NCBI GenBank assembly: GCA_025560025.1 | Contig: CP048485.1 | Span: forward strand, 620,001 to 684,000 | Length of the DNA: 64,000 nucleotides | Source of the DNA: Agrobacterium tumefaciens | GTDB taxonomy: Bacteria; Pseudomonadota; Alphaproteobacteria; Rhizobiales; Rhizobiaceae | Direction of reading: 5' to 3' | Part shown: one piece after another, positions 16,865-25,279 of the stretch | How positions within the stretch are numbered: the first letter of the stretch is position 1 | Layout: each line of letters starts with the position of its first letter | The notes under the pieces: model-generated | Told to the model about the DNA's origin: nothing | Seen by the model: the letters and a program-made list of their open reading frames with translations, nothing else | The model's database searches: none | Program-made: the position numbers and the translations under genes

Positions 16865-18852
16865 TCAACGAGATCGGCCACTATGTTCTGGTTCTGGCGC
16901 TTGGCGTCGGGCTGATCGTCTCGACCTTGCCGGTGATCGGCGCGCGGCGCAACGACCGGGCGCTGATGGATGTCGCCTCGCTCGGCTCCATCGTGATGTT
17001 CCTGCTGGTGGCCTTGTCTTTTGCTGCATTGACAAGGGCCTATGCCGTCTCGGATTTTTCCGTTCGCAACGTCTGGGAAAACTCCCATTCGCTGATGCCG
17101 ACGCTCTACAAGCTGACGGGTGTGTGGGGCAACCACGAAGGCTCGATGCTGTTGTGGTTGCTCATTCTGGTGTTTTTCAGCGCGCTTGTTGCCGTCTTCG
17201 GTCGCAACCTGCCGGAAACGTTGAAAGCCAATGTGCTTTCCGTACAGGCGTGGATTTCCGTCGCCTTCCTGCTGTTCATCCTCCTGACGTCCAATCCGTT
17301 CCTGCGGCTGGAGCCGGTGCCGGCCGAGGGGCAGGACCTAAACCCGATCCTTCAGGATTTCGGTCTCGCGATCCATCCGCCGCTGCTTTATCTCGGTTAT
17401 GTCGGCTTTTCCGTCTGCTTCTCCTTCGCTGTCGCAGCCCTTCTGGAAGGGCGCATCGATGCGGCCTGGGCGCGCTGGGTCAGGCCATGGACGCTTGCCG
17501 CCTGGACCTTCCTGACCGCCGGCATCTCCATGGGTTCCTATTGGGCCTATTACGAACTCGGCTGGGGCGGCTGGTGGTTCTGGGATCCGGTGGAAAATGC
17601 TTCCTTCATGCCCTGGCTTGCCGGAACCGCGCTCCTGCATTCGGCGCTCGTCATGGAAAAGCGCGAGGCGCTGAAAATCTGGACCGTGCTTCTGGCGATC
17701 ATGACCTTTTCCCTGTCGCTGCTCGGCACCTTCCTCGTCCGCTCCGGTGTTTTGACCTCGGTCCATGCCTTCGCCACCGATCCGAGCCGCGGCATCTTCA
17801 TTCTCGGCATTCTCACGATCTTCATCGGCGGAGCCTTTGCGCTGTTTGCATGGCGTGCGCCTTCGCTGAAAGCTGGCGGCCTGTTCGCGCCGATCTCGCG
17901 CGAGGGTGCGCTCGTCCTCAACAATCTGATCCTGACCGTCTCGACCGCGACCGTGCTGATCGGCACGCTGTACCCGCTCATTCTCGAGACCCTGACGGGC
18001 GAAAAGATTTCGGTCGGCGCGCCGTTCTTCAACCTCACCTTCGGCCTGCTGATGATCCCGATCCTGATCGTCACGCCCTTTGGCCCGATGCTGGCCTGGA
18101 AACGCGGCGATCTGCTGGGCGCCTTCCAGCGGCTTTATGTGGCGGCGGCGATTGCTGCCCTTGCCGGGCTAACGCTCTGGTACGTGGAAAATGGCGGTCC
18201 GGTGCTGGCGGCGCTCGGCATTGCGGCCGGTTTCTGGCTGATCCTCGGCGCGTTGGCCGATCTCTGGTATCGCGCCAATTTCGGCAAGCTGGCCTTCGGC
18301 ATCGCGTTCCGTCGCCTGAAGGGCCTGCCGCGCTCGGCCTTCGGCACCGCGCTGGCGCATATGGGGCTTGGCATCACCGTGCTCGGCATCGTCATCGTCA
18401 CCACCTTCGAGACCGAAACGGTGCTGGAAATGAAACAGGGCATGGTGGCGGAGGCGGGCGGCTACAGCCTCACCTTCGATGGGATCCGCCATGCCGTCGG
18501 CCCGAACTTCACCGAGGATCGCGGCCATTTCACCATCCGCAAGGCGGGCGTGGAGGTGGCCGATGTCTGGTCGTCCAAACGGCTCTATACCGCGCGCCGC
18601 ATGCCGACGACGGAAGCCGGCATCCTGACCTTCGGCCTCAGCCAGCTTTACGTCTCGCTGGGTGACCCCATGGACGATGGCGGCATGGTGGTGCGCATCT
18701 GGTGGAAACCCTTCATCCTGTGCATCTGGGGCGGCACGCTGTTCATGATGGCGGGCGGTTTCATCTCGCTCTCCGACAGGCGGTTGCGGGTGGGTGCGCC
18801 GAACCGCAAGGCGAAGCCTGTACGGGCTGCAATGCCGGAGGCGGCGGAATGA
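16861..18852 (+). CDS. cycK: Heme lyase subunit CcmF/CycK
   Basis: This 663-residue polytopic membrane protein is the core of the cytochrome c heme lyase. The WWD domain is clear ([20 protein letters not shown], about residues 224-243). Conserved His residues that bind heme b or flank the WWD domain occur in [31 protein letters not shown] and SVHAFATDP. About 14 membrane helices are predicted. It overlaps cycJ and cycL by four bases each. A long out-of-frame open stretch within it is a composition artefact. Confidence 0.95.
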   Translation: MINEIGHYVLVLALGVGLIVSTLPVIGARRNDRALMDVASLGSIVMFLLVALSFAALTRAYAVSDFSVRNVWENSHSLMPTLYKLTGVWGNHEGSMLLWLLILVFFSALVAVFGRNLPETLKANVLSVQAWISVAFLLFILLTSNPFLRLEPVPAEGQDLNPILQDFGLAIHPPLLYLGYVGFSVCFSFAVAALLEGRIDAAWARWVRPWTLAAWTFLTAGISMGSYWAYYELGWGGWWFWDPVENASFMPWLAGTALLHSALVMEKREALKIWTVLLAIMTFSLSLLGTFLVRSGVLTSVHAFATDPSRGIFILGILTIFIGGAFALFAWRAPSLKAGGLFAPISREGALVLNNLILTVSTATVLIGTLYPLILETLTGEKISVGAPFFNLTFGLLMIPILIVTPFGPMLAWKRGDLLGAFQRLYVAAAIAALAGLTLWYVENGGPVLAALGIAAGFWLILGALADLWYRANFGKLAFGIAFRRLKGLPRSAFGTALAHMGLGITVLGIVIVTTFETETVLEMKQGMVAEAGGYSLTFDGIRHAVGPNFTEDRGHFTIRKAGVEVADVWSSKRLYTARRMPTTEAGILTFGLSQLYVSLGDPMDDGGMVVRIWWKPFILCIWGGTLFMMAGGFISLSDRRLRVGAPNRKAKPVRAAMPEAAE

Positions 18853-19316
18853 GGGAGAGAGTGGTAAGGCTGGCTCTTTTTCTCACCCTCATCTTCGCTG
18901 CAGCCTCTCCGGCCTTCGCCTTCAATCCGGACGAGGTGCTGAAAGACCCCGTGCTGGAGCAGCGCGCCCGGAACCTCACCTCGCAACTGCGCTGCATGGT
19001 CTGCCAGAACCAGTCGATCGATGACAGCAATGCAGAACTGGCGCGTGATCTGCGCGTGCTGGTGCGTGAACGGCTGGTTCAGGGCGATAGCGACAATGCC
19101 GTCATCGACTATGTCGTATCGCGTTACGGTGAATTCGTGCTGCTGAAACCGCGCCTCAGCCTGCGCACCGTGCTTTTGTGGGGGGCGCCGATCGGCCTCA
19201 CGCTTGCGGGAATTTTCGCCGTCTTCGTCTTTTCGCGCCGTCGCGCAACAGAGGAGCGGCCGCAGAAACTGAGTGCGGACGAAGAAGACAGAATTCGCAA
19301 TCTCATTGAAAAATAA
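18849..19316 (+). CDS. cycL: Apocytochrome c thioreductase CcmH/CycL
   Basis: This 155-residue protein keeps the apocytochrome CXXCH thiols reduced for heme attachment. A signal sequence (residues 1-25, ending ASPAFAF) is followed by the periplasmic helical domain with the redox pair Cys49-Cys52 in [21 protein letters not shown]. One membrane segment is predicted at about residues 105-127, before a basic tail. The start overlaps the cycK stop. It is the last gene of the ccm operon here; the degP promoter lies in the following 154 bases. Confidence 0.94.
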   Translation: MRERVVRLALFLTLIFAAASPAFAFNPDEVLKDPVLEQRARNLTSQLRCMVCQNQSIDDSNAELARDLRVLVRERLVQGDSDNAVIDYVVSRYGEFVLLKPRLSLRTVLLWGAPIGLTLAGIFAVFVFSRRRATEERPQKLSADEEDRIRNLIEK

Positions 19317-19470
19317 CAGGTTTCCATTTCCGTCCCCGGTTCTTTTTCAACATTACGGATTTTTCATTCGTCAGACACTTCGCCGTAAGGTGTTGCCTCC
19401 TATATCTTCATCATCCACCGCTTCTCCCCCGGTCAAACGGGCTCCAGTTGAATGAAGAAAGAAGGTACCC

Positions 19471-21024
19471 ATGTCTCACTCGCAAAACGGACGTTTCCCG
19501 CTGAAGACGGCCCTGAAGGCCACGACCGTCGGCGGTCTTGCCGCTCTGATGCTTTCGACCGGTATCGCCGCGCCGATTGTCCATTCCTTTGCCGCCCCCG
19601 TCGAAGTGAATGCGCCGCAGGTTCCGAGCTTCGCCAATGTGGTCGATGCGGTTTCGCCCGCCGTCGTTTCCGTTCGCGTCCAGTCGAACGTGCAGCCCGC
19701 TTCCGATGATTCCAGCAACTTCTCCTTCAATTTCGGCGGCCGTGGTCTCGACCAGCTGCCGGATGACCATCCGCTGAAGCGCTTCTTCAAGGAATTTGGC
19801 GGCCCCAACCAGGACCGTTCCGAGCGTGGCCCGAACCGCCACCGGGACGGCAAGGGTCCGCTGCGCCCGGTCGCTCAGGGCTCCGGTTTCTTCATCTCCG
19901 AGGACGGTTATGTCGTCACCAACAATCACGTGGTCGATGACGGTTCCGCCTATACGATCGTGATGAATGACGGCACCGAACTCGACGCCAAGCTCGTCGG
20001 TCGCGATCCGCGCACCGATCTCGCGCTGCTGAAGGTCGATGTGAACCGCAAGTTCACCTATGTGAAATTCGCTGATGACACCAAGATCCGCGTCGGTGAC
20101 TGGGTCGTCGCCGTCGGCAACCCCTTCGGTCTCGGCGGTACGGTGACATCGGGCATCATTTCCGCCCGTGGCCGCGATATCGGCTCCGGCCCCTATGACG
20201 ATTACCTGCAGATCGACGCGGCCGTGAACCGTGGTAACTCGGGTGGCCCCGCCTTCAACCTCAACGGTGAGGTCGTCGGCATCAACACCGCCATCTTCTC
20301 GCCCTCGGGCGGCAATGTCGGCATCGCCTTCGCTATCCCCGCATCGGTTGCCAAGGACGTGATCGCCGACCTGCAGAAGGACGGCAAGGTCGAACGCGGC
20401 TGGCTCGGCGTGCAGATCCAGCCCGTCAGCAAGGATATCGCCGAATCGCTCGGTCTTTCCGAAGCCAGCGGTGCGCTTGTCGTTTCGCCGCAGGCCGGCT
20501 CGCCGGGCGACAAGGCAGGCATCAAGCAGGGCGACATCATCACCGCCGTCAATGGCGAGCCGGTCAAGGATGCCCGCGATCTGTCGCGCCGCATCGGCGG
20601 CATGGCTCCCAATGCCAAGGTTGAAATCTCGCTCTGGCGCGGCGGCAAGTCGCAGTCGGTCACCGTAACGCTCGGCGATCTCGCCAGCGACGACGCTTCC
20701 AAGGCGACGCCGACCCAGAACGACGACAAGGGCAGCCAGTCCTCCAGCGAGAAGGTACTGTCCAGCCTCGGCCTGACGGTGACCCCCGCCGATGACGGCA
20801 ATGGCCTTGCCATCACCGATGTCGACCCCGACAGCGATGCTGCTGCCCGTGGCCTGAAGACGGGTGAGAAGATCACCTCCGTCAACAACCAGCAGGTCGC
20901 TTCCGCCGCCGATATCGAGAAGATCCTCGAACAGGCCAAGAAGGACGGTCGCTCCAAGGCGCTGTTCCAGATCCAGACGGACGACGGCAGCCGCTTCATC
21001 GCGCTGGATATCGACCAGGGTTGA
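19471..21024 (+). CDS. degP: Periplasmic serine protease DegP/HtrA
   Basis: This 517-residue HtrA-family protease and chaperone has a signal-like N-terminus (about residues 8-35, ending at the Ala-rich VHSFAAP). The catalytic triad is His153 (TNNHVVDD), Asp183 (RDPRTDLALLKVD) and Ser257 (NRGNSGGPAFN). Two PDZ domains follow at about residues 305-395 and 425-510. It degrades misfolded envelope proteins. The two-component genes downstream are separated from it by a RIME-like element. Confidence 0.93.
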   Translation: MSHSQNGRFPLKTALKATTVGGLAALMLSTGIAAPIVHSFAAPVEVNAPQVPSFANVVDAVSPAVVSVRVQSNVQPASDDSSNFSFNFGGRGLDQLPDDHPLKRFFKEFGGPNQDRSERGPNRHRDGKGPLRPVAQGSGFFISEDGYVVTNNHVVDDGSAYTIVMNDGTELDAKLVGRDPRTDLALLKVDVNRKFTYVKFADDTKIRVGDWVVAVGNPFGLGGTVTSGIISARGRDIGSGPYDDYLQIDAAVNRGNSGGPAFNLNGEVVGINTAIFSPSGGNVGIAFAIPASVAKDVIADLQKDGKVERGWLGVQIQPVSKDIAESLGLSEASGALVVSPQAGSPGDKAGIKQGDIITAVNGEPVKDARDLSRRIGGMAPNAKVEISLWRGGKSQSVTVTLGDLASDDASKATPTQNDDKGSQSSSEKVLSSLGLTVTPADDGNGLAITDVDPDSDAAARGLKTGEKITSVNNQQVASAADIEKILEQAKKDGRSKALFQIQTDDGSRFIALDIDQG

Positions 21025-21116
21025 TAACTCGAATGGCGATGCCGGTTCTTCGGGAGCCGGCGTCGCATCGCGCTCTTGAGACGGGGCGGTTGAGTATGGC
21101 AGGGCGCTACGGCCCG

Positions 21117-21240
21117 TTTCTTCTCCCCGCCGGGGAGAAGGTGGCCCGAAGGGTCGGATGAGGGGGGAACCTCTCGGTAAATCTCTGGCCTCGCCCCCTC
21201 ATCCCGCTGCCGCGACCTTCTCCCCGGCGGGGAGAAGAAA
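21117..21240. repeat. RIME-like intergenic palindromic element, copy B
   Basis: This is a second copy of the element at 1425-1549, with the same outer ends TTCTTCTCCCC and GGGGAGAAGAAA and a shared core. It has the same orientation as copy A. It fills most of the gap between degP and the response regulator gene, and could act as a transcript-stabilising or terminating structure for degP. Confidence 0.8.
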
Positions 21241-21325
21241 TAAGCGGCGCCCGCCTGATCCATAGGCGATTGTTCCGCCTTGAAGCGCGATGGTGCTTCA
21301 AGGCCAGGTCTTCGGAGGAAACCTC

Positions 21326-22084
21326 ATGGAAAACAAGGTTCAGGAAATGTCTGTCGCATCTCTTTCCGGTTGTGCGGAAAAGGGCGAGGGCGCTATTGTC
21401 CCGCACATGAAGATTCTTGTCATTGAAGACGACCTCGAGGCTGCGGCCTATATGACCAAGGCGTTCCGCGAAGCCGGGATCGTGGCCGATCACGCCAGCG
21501 ACGGTGAGAGCGGCCTGTTCATGGGCTGCGAGAACGCTTACGACGTGATGGTGATCGACCGCATGTTGCCGCGCCGCGACGGGCTTTCCGTCATCAGCGA
21601 GCTGCGTCGCCGCGGCATCGAGACGCCGGTTCTGATCCTTTCCGCGCTGGGGCAGGTGGATGACCGCGTCACCGGCCTGCGCGCCGGCGGCGACGATTAT
21701 CTGCCGAAGCCCTACGCCTTTTCCGAACTGCTCGCCCGCATCGAGGTGCTTGGCCGCCGCAAGGGCAAGCCCGAGCAGGACATGGTCTACCGCGTCGGCG
21801 ATCTTGAGCTTGACCGGCTGTCGCATGATGTCCGCCGGGGCGGCAAGGAAATCCTGCTGCAGCCGCGTGAATTCCGCCTGCTGGAATATCTGATGAAGAA
21901 TGCCGGCCAGGTGGTGACCCGCACCATGCTTCTCGAAAATGTCTGGGACTATCATTTCGACCCGCAGACCAATGTCATCGACGTGCATGTCTCCCGCCTG
22001 CGCTCGAAGATCGAGAAGGACTTCGAGAAGCCGCTTCTGAAGACCATTCGCGGCGCCGGTTACATGATGAAGGACGAGGGCTGA
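21326..22084 (+). CDS. OmpR-family response regulator
   Basis: This 252-residue response regulator has a receiver domain (ILVIEDDLEAAAYMTKAF, Asp in VMVIDRMLPRRDGLS, Lys in YLPKPYAFSELLAR) and an OmpR winged-helix domain (LQPREFRLLEYLMKN, NVIDVHVSRLRSKIEKDF). It pairs with the kinase immediately downstream. The receiver core begins at an in-frame ATG at 21407, but the best ribosome binding site (GGAGGAAACCTC) is before ATG 21326, which adds a 27-residue N-terminal extension. The order degP - regulator - kinase - glnE suggests an envelope-related role, but no signal is known. Confidence 0.87.
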   Translation: MENKVQEMSVASLSGCAEKGEGAIVPHMKILVIEDDLEAAAYMTKAFREAGIVADHASDGESGLFMGCENAYDVMVIDRMLPRRDGLSVISELRRRGIETPVLILSALGQVDDRVTGLRAGGDDYLPKPYAFSELLARIEVLGRRKGKPEQDMVYRVGDLELDRLSHDVRRGGKEILLQPREFRLLEYLMKNAGQVVTRTMLLENVWDYHFDPQTNVIDVHVSRLRSKIEKDFEKPLLKTIRGAGYMMKDEG

Positions 22085-23503
22085 TTGGCGAAAATGGCCC
22101 GCCTCAGAATAGTGTTCCGGTCAACAGCGGTGCGCCTTTCGGCGCTCTATATCCTGCTGTTTGCGCTCTGCGCCGCCTTCCTGGTCTTTTATGTCACCGC
22201 CCTTTCCGAACGGCTGCTGAACCAGCAGACGCGCGATGCCGTCTTGCAGGAAGTCTCGGATGTGCAGCGCATCTATAGTCGCGGCGGCATCAACCCGCTG
22301 CTGAGGATGATGGAGCGCCGTGCCCGCCAGCCGGGGGCGAGCCTTTATGTCATCGCCGGGCCGAATGGCGAAATCCTTGCCGGCAACGTCGCCTCGGTAC
22401 AGCCGGGCGTCTTCGACAGGGAAGGCTGGACGGGTTTTCCTTTCCGTTACGAGCGTTATTCCGAAAGCGGCGACAGCGTCCAGCACCTGGCAACGGCCAA
22501 TATCTTCCTGCTGGATAACGGGTTGCGCATCCTGATCGGCCGCGACCTTGGCGAACCGACCAAGTTCCGGGCGCTGGTGCGCAACGCGCTGATGGTGGCG
22601 CTGGCCATCATGGGCGGCGGCGCGCTGCTCATCTGGTTCGGGATCGGCCGCAATGCGCTGAAACGTATCGACCGCATGTCGGCAGCAACCAAGAAGATCA
22701 TGGCGGGCGATCTATCCCAACGCCTGCCACAGGGCCGTTCCGGCGACGAGTTCGACCGGCTTTCCGGTTCTCTCAACGCCATGCTCGGCCGTATCGAGAA
22801 GCTGAATGAGGGTCTGCGGCAGGTCTCCGATAATATCGCCCACGACCTCAAGACACCGCTGACGCGGCTGCGCAACAAGGCGGCCGCAGCACTTGACGAC
22901 GATGACGAAAGCAGACGGCGTGCCGCACTTGAGGGCATCATTGCCGAATCCGACCAGCTCATTCGTACCTTCAACGCGCTGTTGATGATTTCCCGCGTCG
23001 AGGCCGGCTCGATTGCCGCCGAAATGACCGATGTGGACATGTCGGCAATCGCCGCCGACAGCGCCGAGCTTTACGAGCCGGTGGCCGAGGATGCCGGGCT
23101 TGTGCTTGAGGCCGAAATCGAGCCTGGCCTGTCCGTAAAGGGCAATCGAGAGCTGATTGGACAGGCGCTGTCAAACCTCATCGACAATGCCATGAAATAT
23201 GCCTGTGAGGGCGAAGGTGACAAGAAACTCGTCGTTCGCCTTGTGACGGAGCCGGAAGCCATCGTGCTTTCCGTTGCGGACCATGGCCCCGGCATCCCCG
23301 CCGACAAGCGCGGCGAGGTGCTGAAACGCTTCGTGCGGCTGGACGAAAGCCGCTCCAAACCCGGCACGGGACTTGGCCTGTCTCTGGTAGAGGCCGTGAT
23401 GGAACTGCATGGCGGATCGCTCGTGCTTTCAGACACGGACGCCTCGAATGCGGCCTGCCCGGGATTGACCGTTTCGATGGTGTTTCCCCTTCCCAAGCCG
23501 TAG
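22085..23503 (+). CDS. Sensor histidine kinase (CusS/QseC-like)
   Basis: This 472-residue membrane sensor kinase follows the regulator gene with no gap. Membrane segments lie at about residues 13-38 and 168-190, with a 130-residue periplasmic sensor between. A HAMP linker (IDRMSAATKKIMAGDLSQRL) leads to the His motif DNIAHDLKTPLTRL; ATPase boxes are LIDNAMKYAC, VADHGPGIPAD and PGTGLGLSLVEAV. The start is ambiguous: TTG 22085 lies 4 bases from GAGGG and ATG 22094 lies 13 bases from it, a three-residue difference. Confidence 0.87.
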   Translation: MAKMARLRIVFRSTAVRLSALYILLFALCAAFLVFYVTALSERLLNQQTRDAVLQEVSDVQRIYSRGGINPLLRMMERRARQPGASLYVIAGPNGEILAGNVASVQPGVFDREGWTGFPFRYERYSESGDSVQHLATANIFLLDNGLRILIGRDLGEPTKFRALVRNALMVALAIMGGGALLIWFGIGRNALKRIDRMSAATKKIMAGDLSQRLPQGRSGDEFDRLSGSLNAMLGRIEKLNEGLRQVSDNIAHDLKTPLTRLRNKAAAALDDDDESRRRAALEGIIAESDQLIRTFNALLMISRVEAGSIAAEMTDVDMSAIAADSAELYEPVAEDAGLVLEAEIEPGLSVKGNRELIGQALSNLIDNAMKYACEGEGDKKLVVRLVTEPEAIVLSVADHGPGIPADKRGEVLKRFVRLDESRSKPGTGLGLSLVEAVMELHGGSLVLSDTDASNAACPGLTVSMVFPLPKP

Positions 23504-23570
23504 ACTGTGCCGTCTGGCGAGATTATCGCCGGCGAGATCGCTTCGTGATCGACAAAAGGACCTGCGACGG

Positions 23571-23996
23571 ATGGCAAGCACATCTCCCTCGACCGGCGAC
23601 CGACACCACCCGATCATTCTGTTCGATGCCGAATGCGTGCTGTGTTCCGTGAATGCGCATTTCGTGCTGCGGCATGACGCGGCCGGATATTTCCGGCTGG
23701 CATCCATGCAGGGAGACGTCGGTGCGGAAATTTACCGGCGACATGGCATGGACCCGAAAAACCCGGCCAGCCTGCTCGTCGTGGAAGGCGAAAGGGTGCG
23801 ACAGGACAGCGACGCTATTCTGAGCATCTATGAGGCGCTTGGCTTGCCGTGGCGGCTGCTCACCGTCCTGCGCATCATTCCCGCATTTTTGCGCGATCCC
23901 GTTTATCGTTTTGCCGCGCGCAATCGCTACCGTTGGTTCGGAAAACGCGAGCAATGCTGGGTGGCGCCGCCGGAATACAGGGACAGGATCCTTTGA
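23571..23996 (+). CDS. DCC-family thiol-disulfide oxidoreductase-like protein (DUF393)
   Basis: This 141-residue protein has the diagnostic DxxCxxC motif (FDAECVLCSVNAHFVLRHD, about residues 20-38) of DCC/DUF393 proteins, which are thioredoxin-fold. Further family segments are the central ASLLVVEGERVRQDSDAILSIYEALG and the C-terminal DPVYRFAARNRYRWFGKREQCW. Substrates are unknown. It lies on the same strand after the sensor kinase and converges with the MipA/OmpV gene. A strong GCGGGC-TTCG-GCCCGC hairpin follows its stop at 24003-24018. Confidence 0.82.
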   Translation: MASTSPSTGDRHHPIILFDAECVLCSVNAHFVLRHDAAGYFRLASMQGDVGAEIYRRHGMDPKNPASLLVVEGERVRQDSDAILSIYEALGLPWRLLTVLRIIPAFLRDPVYRFAARNRYRWFGKREQCWVAPPEYRDRIL

Positions 23997-24002
23997 CCCG
24001 GT

Positions 24003-24018
24003 GCGGGCTTCGGCCCGC
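24003..24018. terminator. Hairpin between convergent genes
   Basis: GCGGGC-TTCG-GCCCGC forms a perfect 6-bp stem with a stable TTCG loop, seven bases after the DCC gene stop and 80 bases beyond the MipA/OmpV gene stop. It lacks a T-run on either strand, so termination is possible but not certain. Confidence 0.4.
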
Positions 24019-24099
24019 GACATGCGGTAATCTCCGTGCAAGGGAAAGATGCGCGACTGACTTCGGCCGCGCACCTTCTTTCAGGCGGGATGCTCCGGA

Positions 24100-24957
24100 T
24101 CAGAAGGTGTAGGCTACGCCCACCATCGCAAACGGCTGGATGTCCTTTTTCGACAGGGGACTGTCCTTGGCATCGCCCAGCAGGAAGCCGACACCGCCGG
24201 TGCCGGTGATCGACCAGTTCTCGGTCATGAGATATGCGACGGAAGCGCTGGCATCGATGCGCTTGAAGCCTGCCTTGGCGTCAAAGCGGCGCAGGCCCGA
24301 CCGGGCGGACTGGGCCGAGGTGACGCCGAAATAGGATTTCATGTGCTTGTCGTCCGCCCAGGTGGCGGAAAGGTCCGCGCCGAGGATGAACTGGTCGACC
24401 TTGTGCGAAACGCTGGCGCCGACGGTTGCCGTCAGGCCTTCGCTGCCGTTGATGGTCTTGTCCACCTTCGCATAGACTTCGAAGGGATCGATGCCATAGG
24501 CAATGACGCCGCCGACCACGCCGCCCGCCTTGATGTCACCCATTCCGCGCAGGTTTTTCTTGTCGTCCTTTTCCTTGCGCCCGGCTTCCCATCCGCCCTT
24601 TACACCCAGTCTGAAGCCGTTGTGGTTCAGCAGGTTGACGGTGACGCCGCTGAAATCGATGCTGAGCGTGTCTCCATACTGAACGGACACCAGCGGAACC
24701 GCGCCCGCTTCCAGCTTGTCCGAGCCTTCATATTTGGGAGCGTAGGCAGCACCCACGCCGAGCGTGATCTTCCACTCGCTGGAACTGCTGTAGCGGGCAT
24801 TGTCGAAATTGCCCTGCGGTTCGGCGAACCTGTCGGATTTGCCGATATCGGCAGCGAAGACGGGCGTAGAGACGGCCTGCGCCAGGGGCAGCGTGCCCAG
24901 GCACAAGGCCATCGCACGCAGGTTCTTTTGCCATTTCACTGTAAAAATCTGTTTCAT
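24100..24957 (-). CDS. MipA/OmpV-family outer-membrane protein
   Basis: This 285-residue beta-barrel protein has a signal peptide (basic MKQIFTVKWQKNLR, then a hydrophobic stretch ending at VFAAD), and the mature part is alternating hydrophobic with aromatic ends, closing in FAMVGVAYTF, as expected for an outer-membrane barrel. MipA proteins scaffold murein enzymes, while other members serve as porins or antibiotic-related proteins. ATG 24957 was chosen for the spacing from its ribosome binding site; a second ATG sits six bases upstream. It is convergent with the DCC gene and divergent from glnE. Confidence 0.85.
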   Translation of the reverse strand: MKQIFTVKWQKNLRAMALCLGTLPLAQAVSTPVFAADIGKSDRFAEPQGNFDNARYSSSSEWKITLGVGAAYAPKYEGSDKLEAGAVPLVSVQYGDTLSIDFSGVTVNLLNHNGFRLGVKGGWEAGRKEKDDKKNLRGMGDIKAGGVVGGVIAYGIDPFEVYAKVDKTINGSEGLTATVGASVSHKVDQFILGADLSATWADDKHMKSYFGVTSAQSARSGLRRFDAKAGFKRIDASASVAYLMTENWSITGTGGVGFLLGDAKDSPLSKKDIQPFAMVGVAYTF

Positions 24958-25279
24958 GATCATATCCGTTGCAGCATCAAGCCTTGCAAAACCTGGGAGT
25001 CGGGTTTCGTTGAGGAGGACGCTACGCGGGCACAATTGCGGAGACATTACGCGAGATTGCCGGCCGCGACTGAAATGGCGCTTCCGCATGCCGGGACCTG
25101 GAAAAGATCGGTAAAAACGGTTTTCCTGATCGCAAAGCGCCCCGCATTTGTTACAACGCGGGGTGTATGCGCCCGAAAGCTTCGACAATCGCGGCGGCAG
25201 GACGATTTTGCGGGGAGTGATCCTTCCCGAAAGTCAGGCAGCGTCGAAGCGCAGGGCGCCCGGGAGAGGGAGAGAGACA
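24958..25279. other. Divergent intergenic region, MipA/OmpV gene to glnE (322 bp)
   Basis: This stretch has no supported gene. It must hold the promoters of the divergent MipA/OmpV and glnE genes. One hairpin is visible (CCCCGC at 25140-25145 with GCGGGG at 25158-25163). The open frame that runs from 25148 into glnE is treated as untranslated leader because GTG 25280 has the ribosome binding site. Confidence 0.5.

Noticed and set aside
17124..18665. Frame-shifted 513-codon reading frame inside cycK
   Set aside because: It overlaps the conserved CcmF protein, has Arg/Pro/His-rich composition and no motif.
25148..25279. Upstream extension of GlnE by 44 residues
   Set aside because: The residues are Arg/Pro-rich without family similarity, and GTG 25280 has a strong purine-rich ribosome site.
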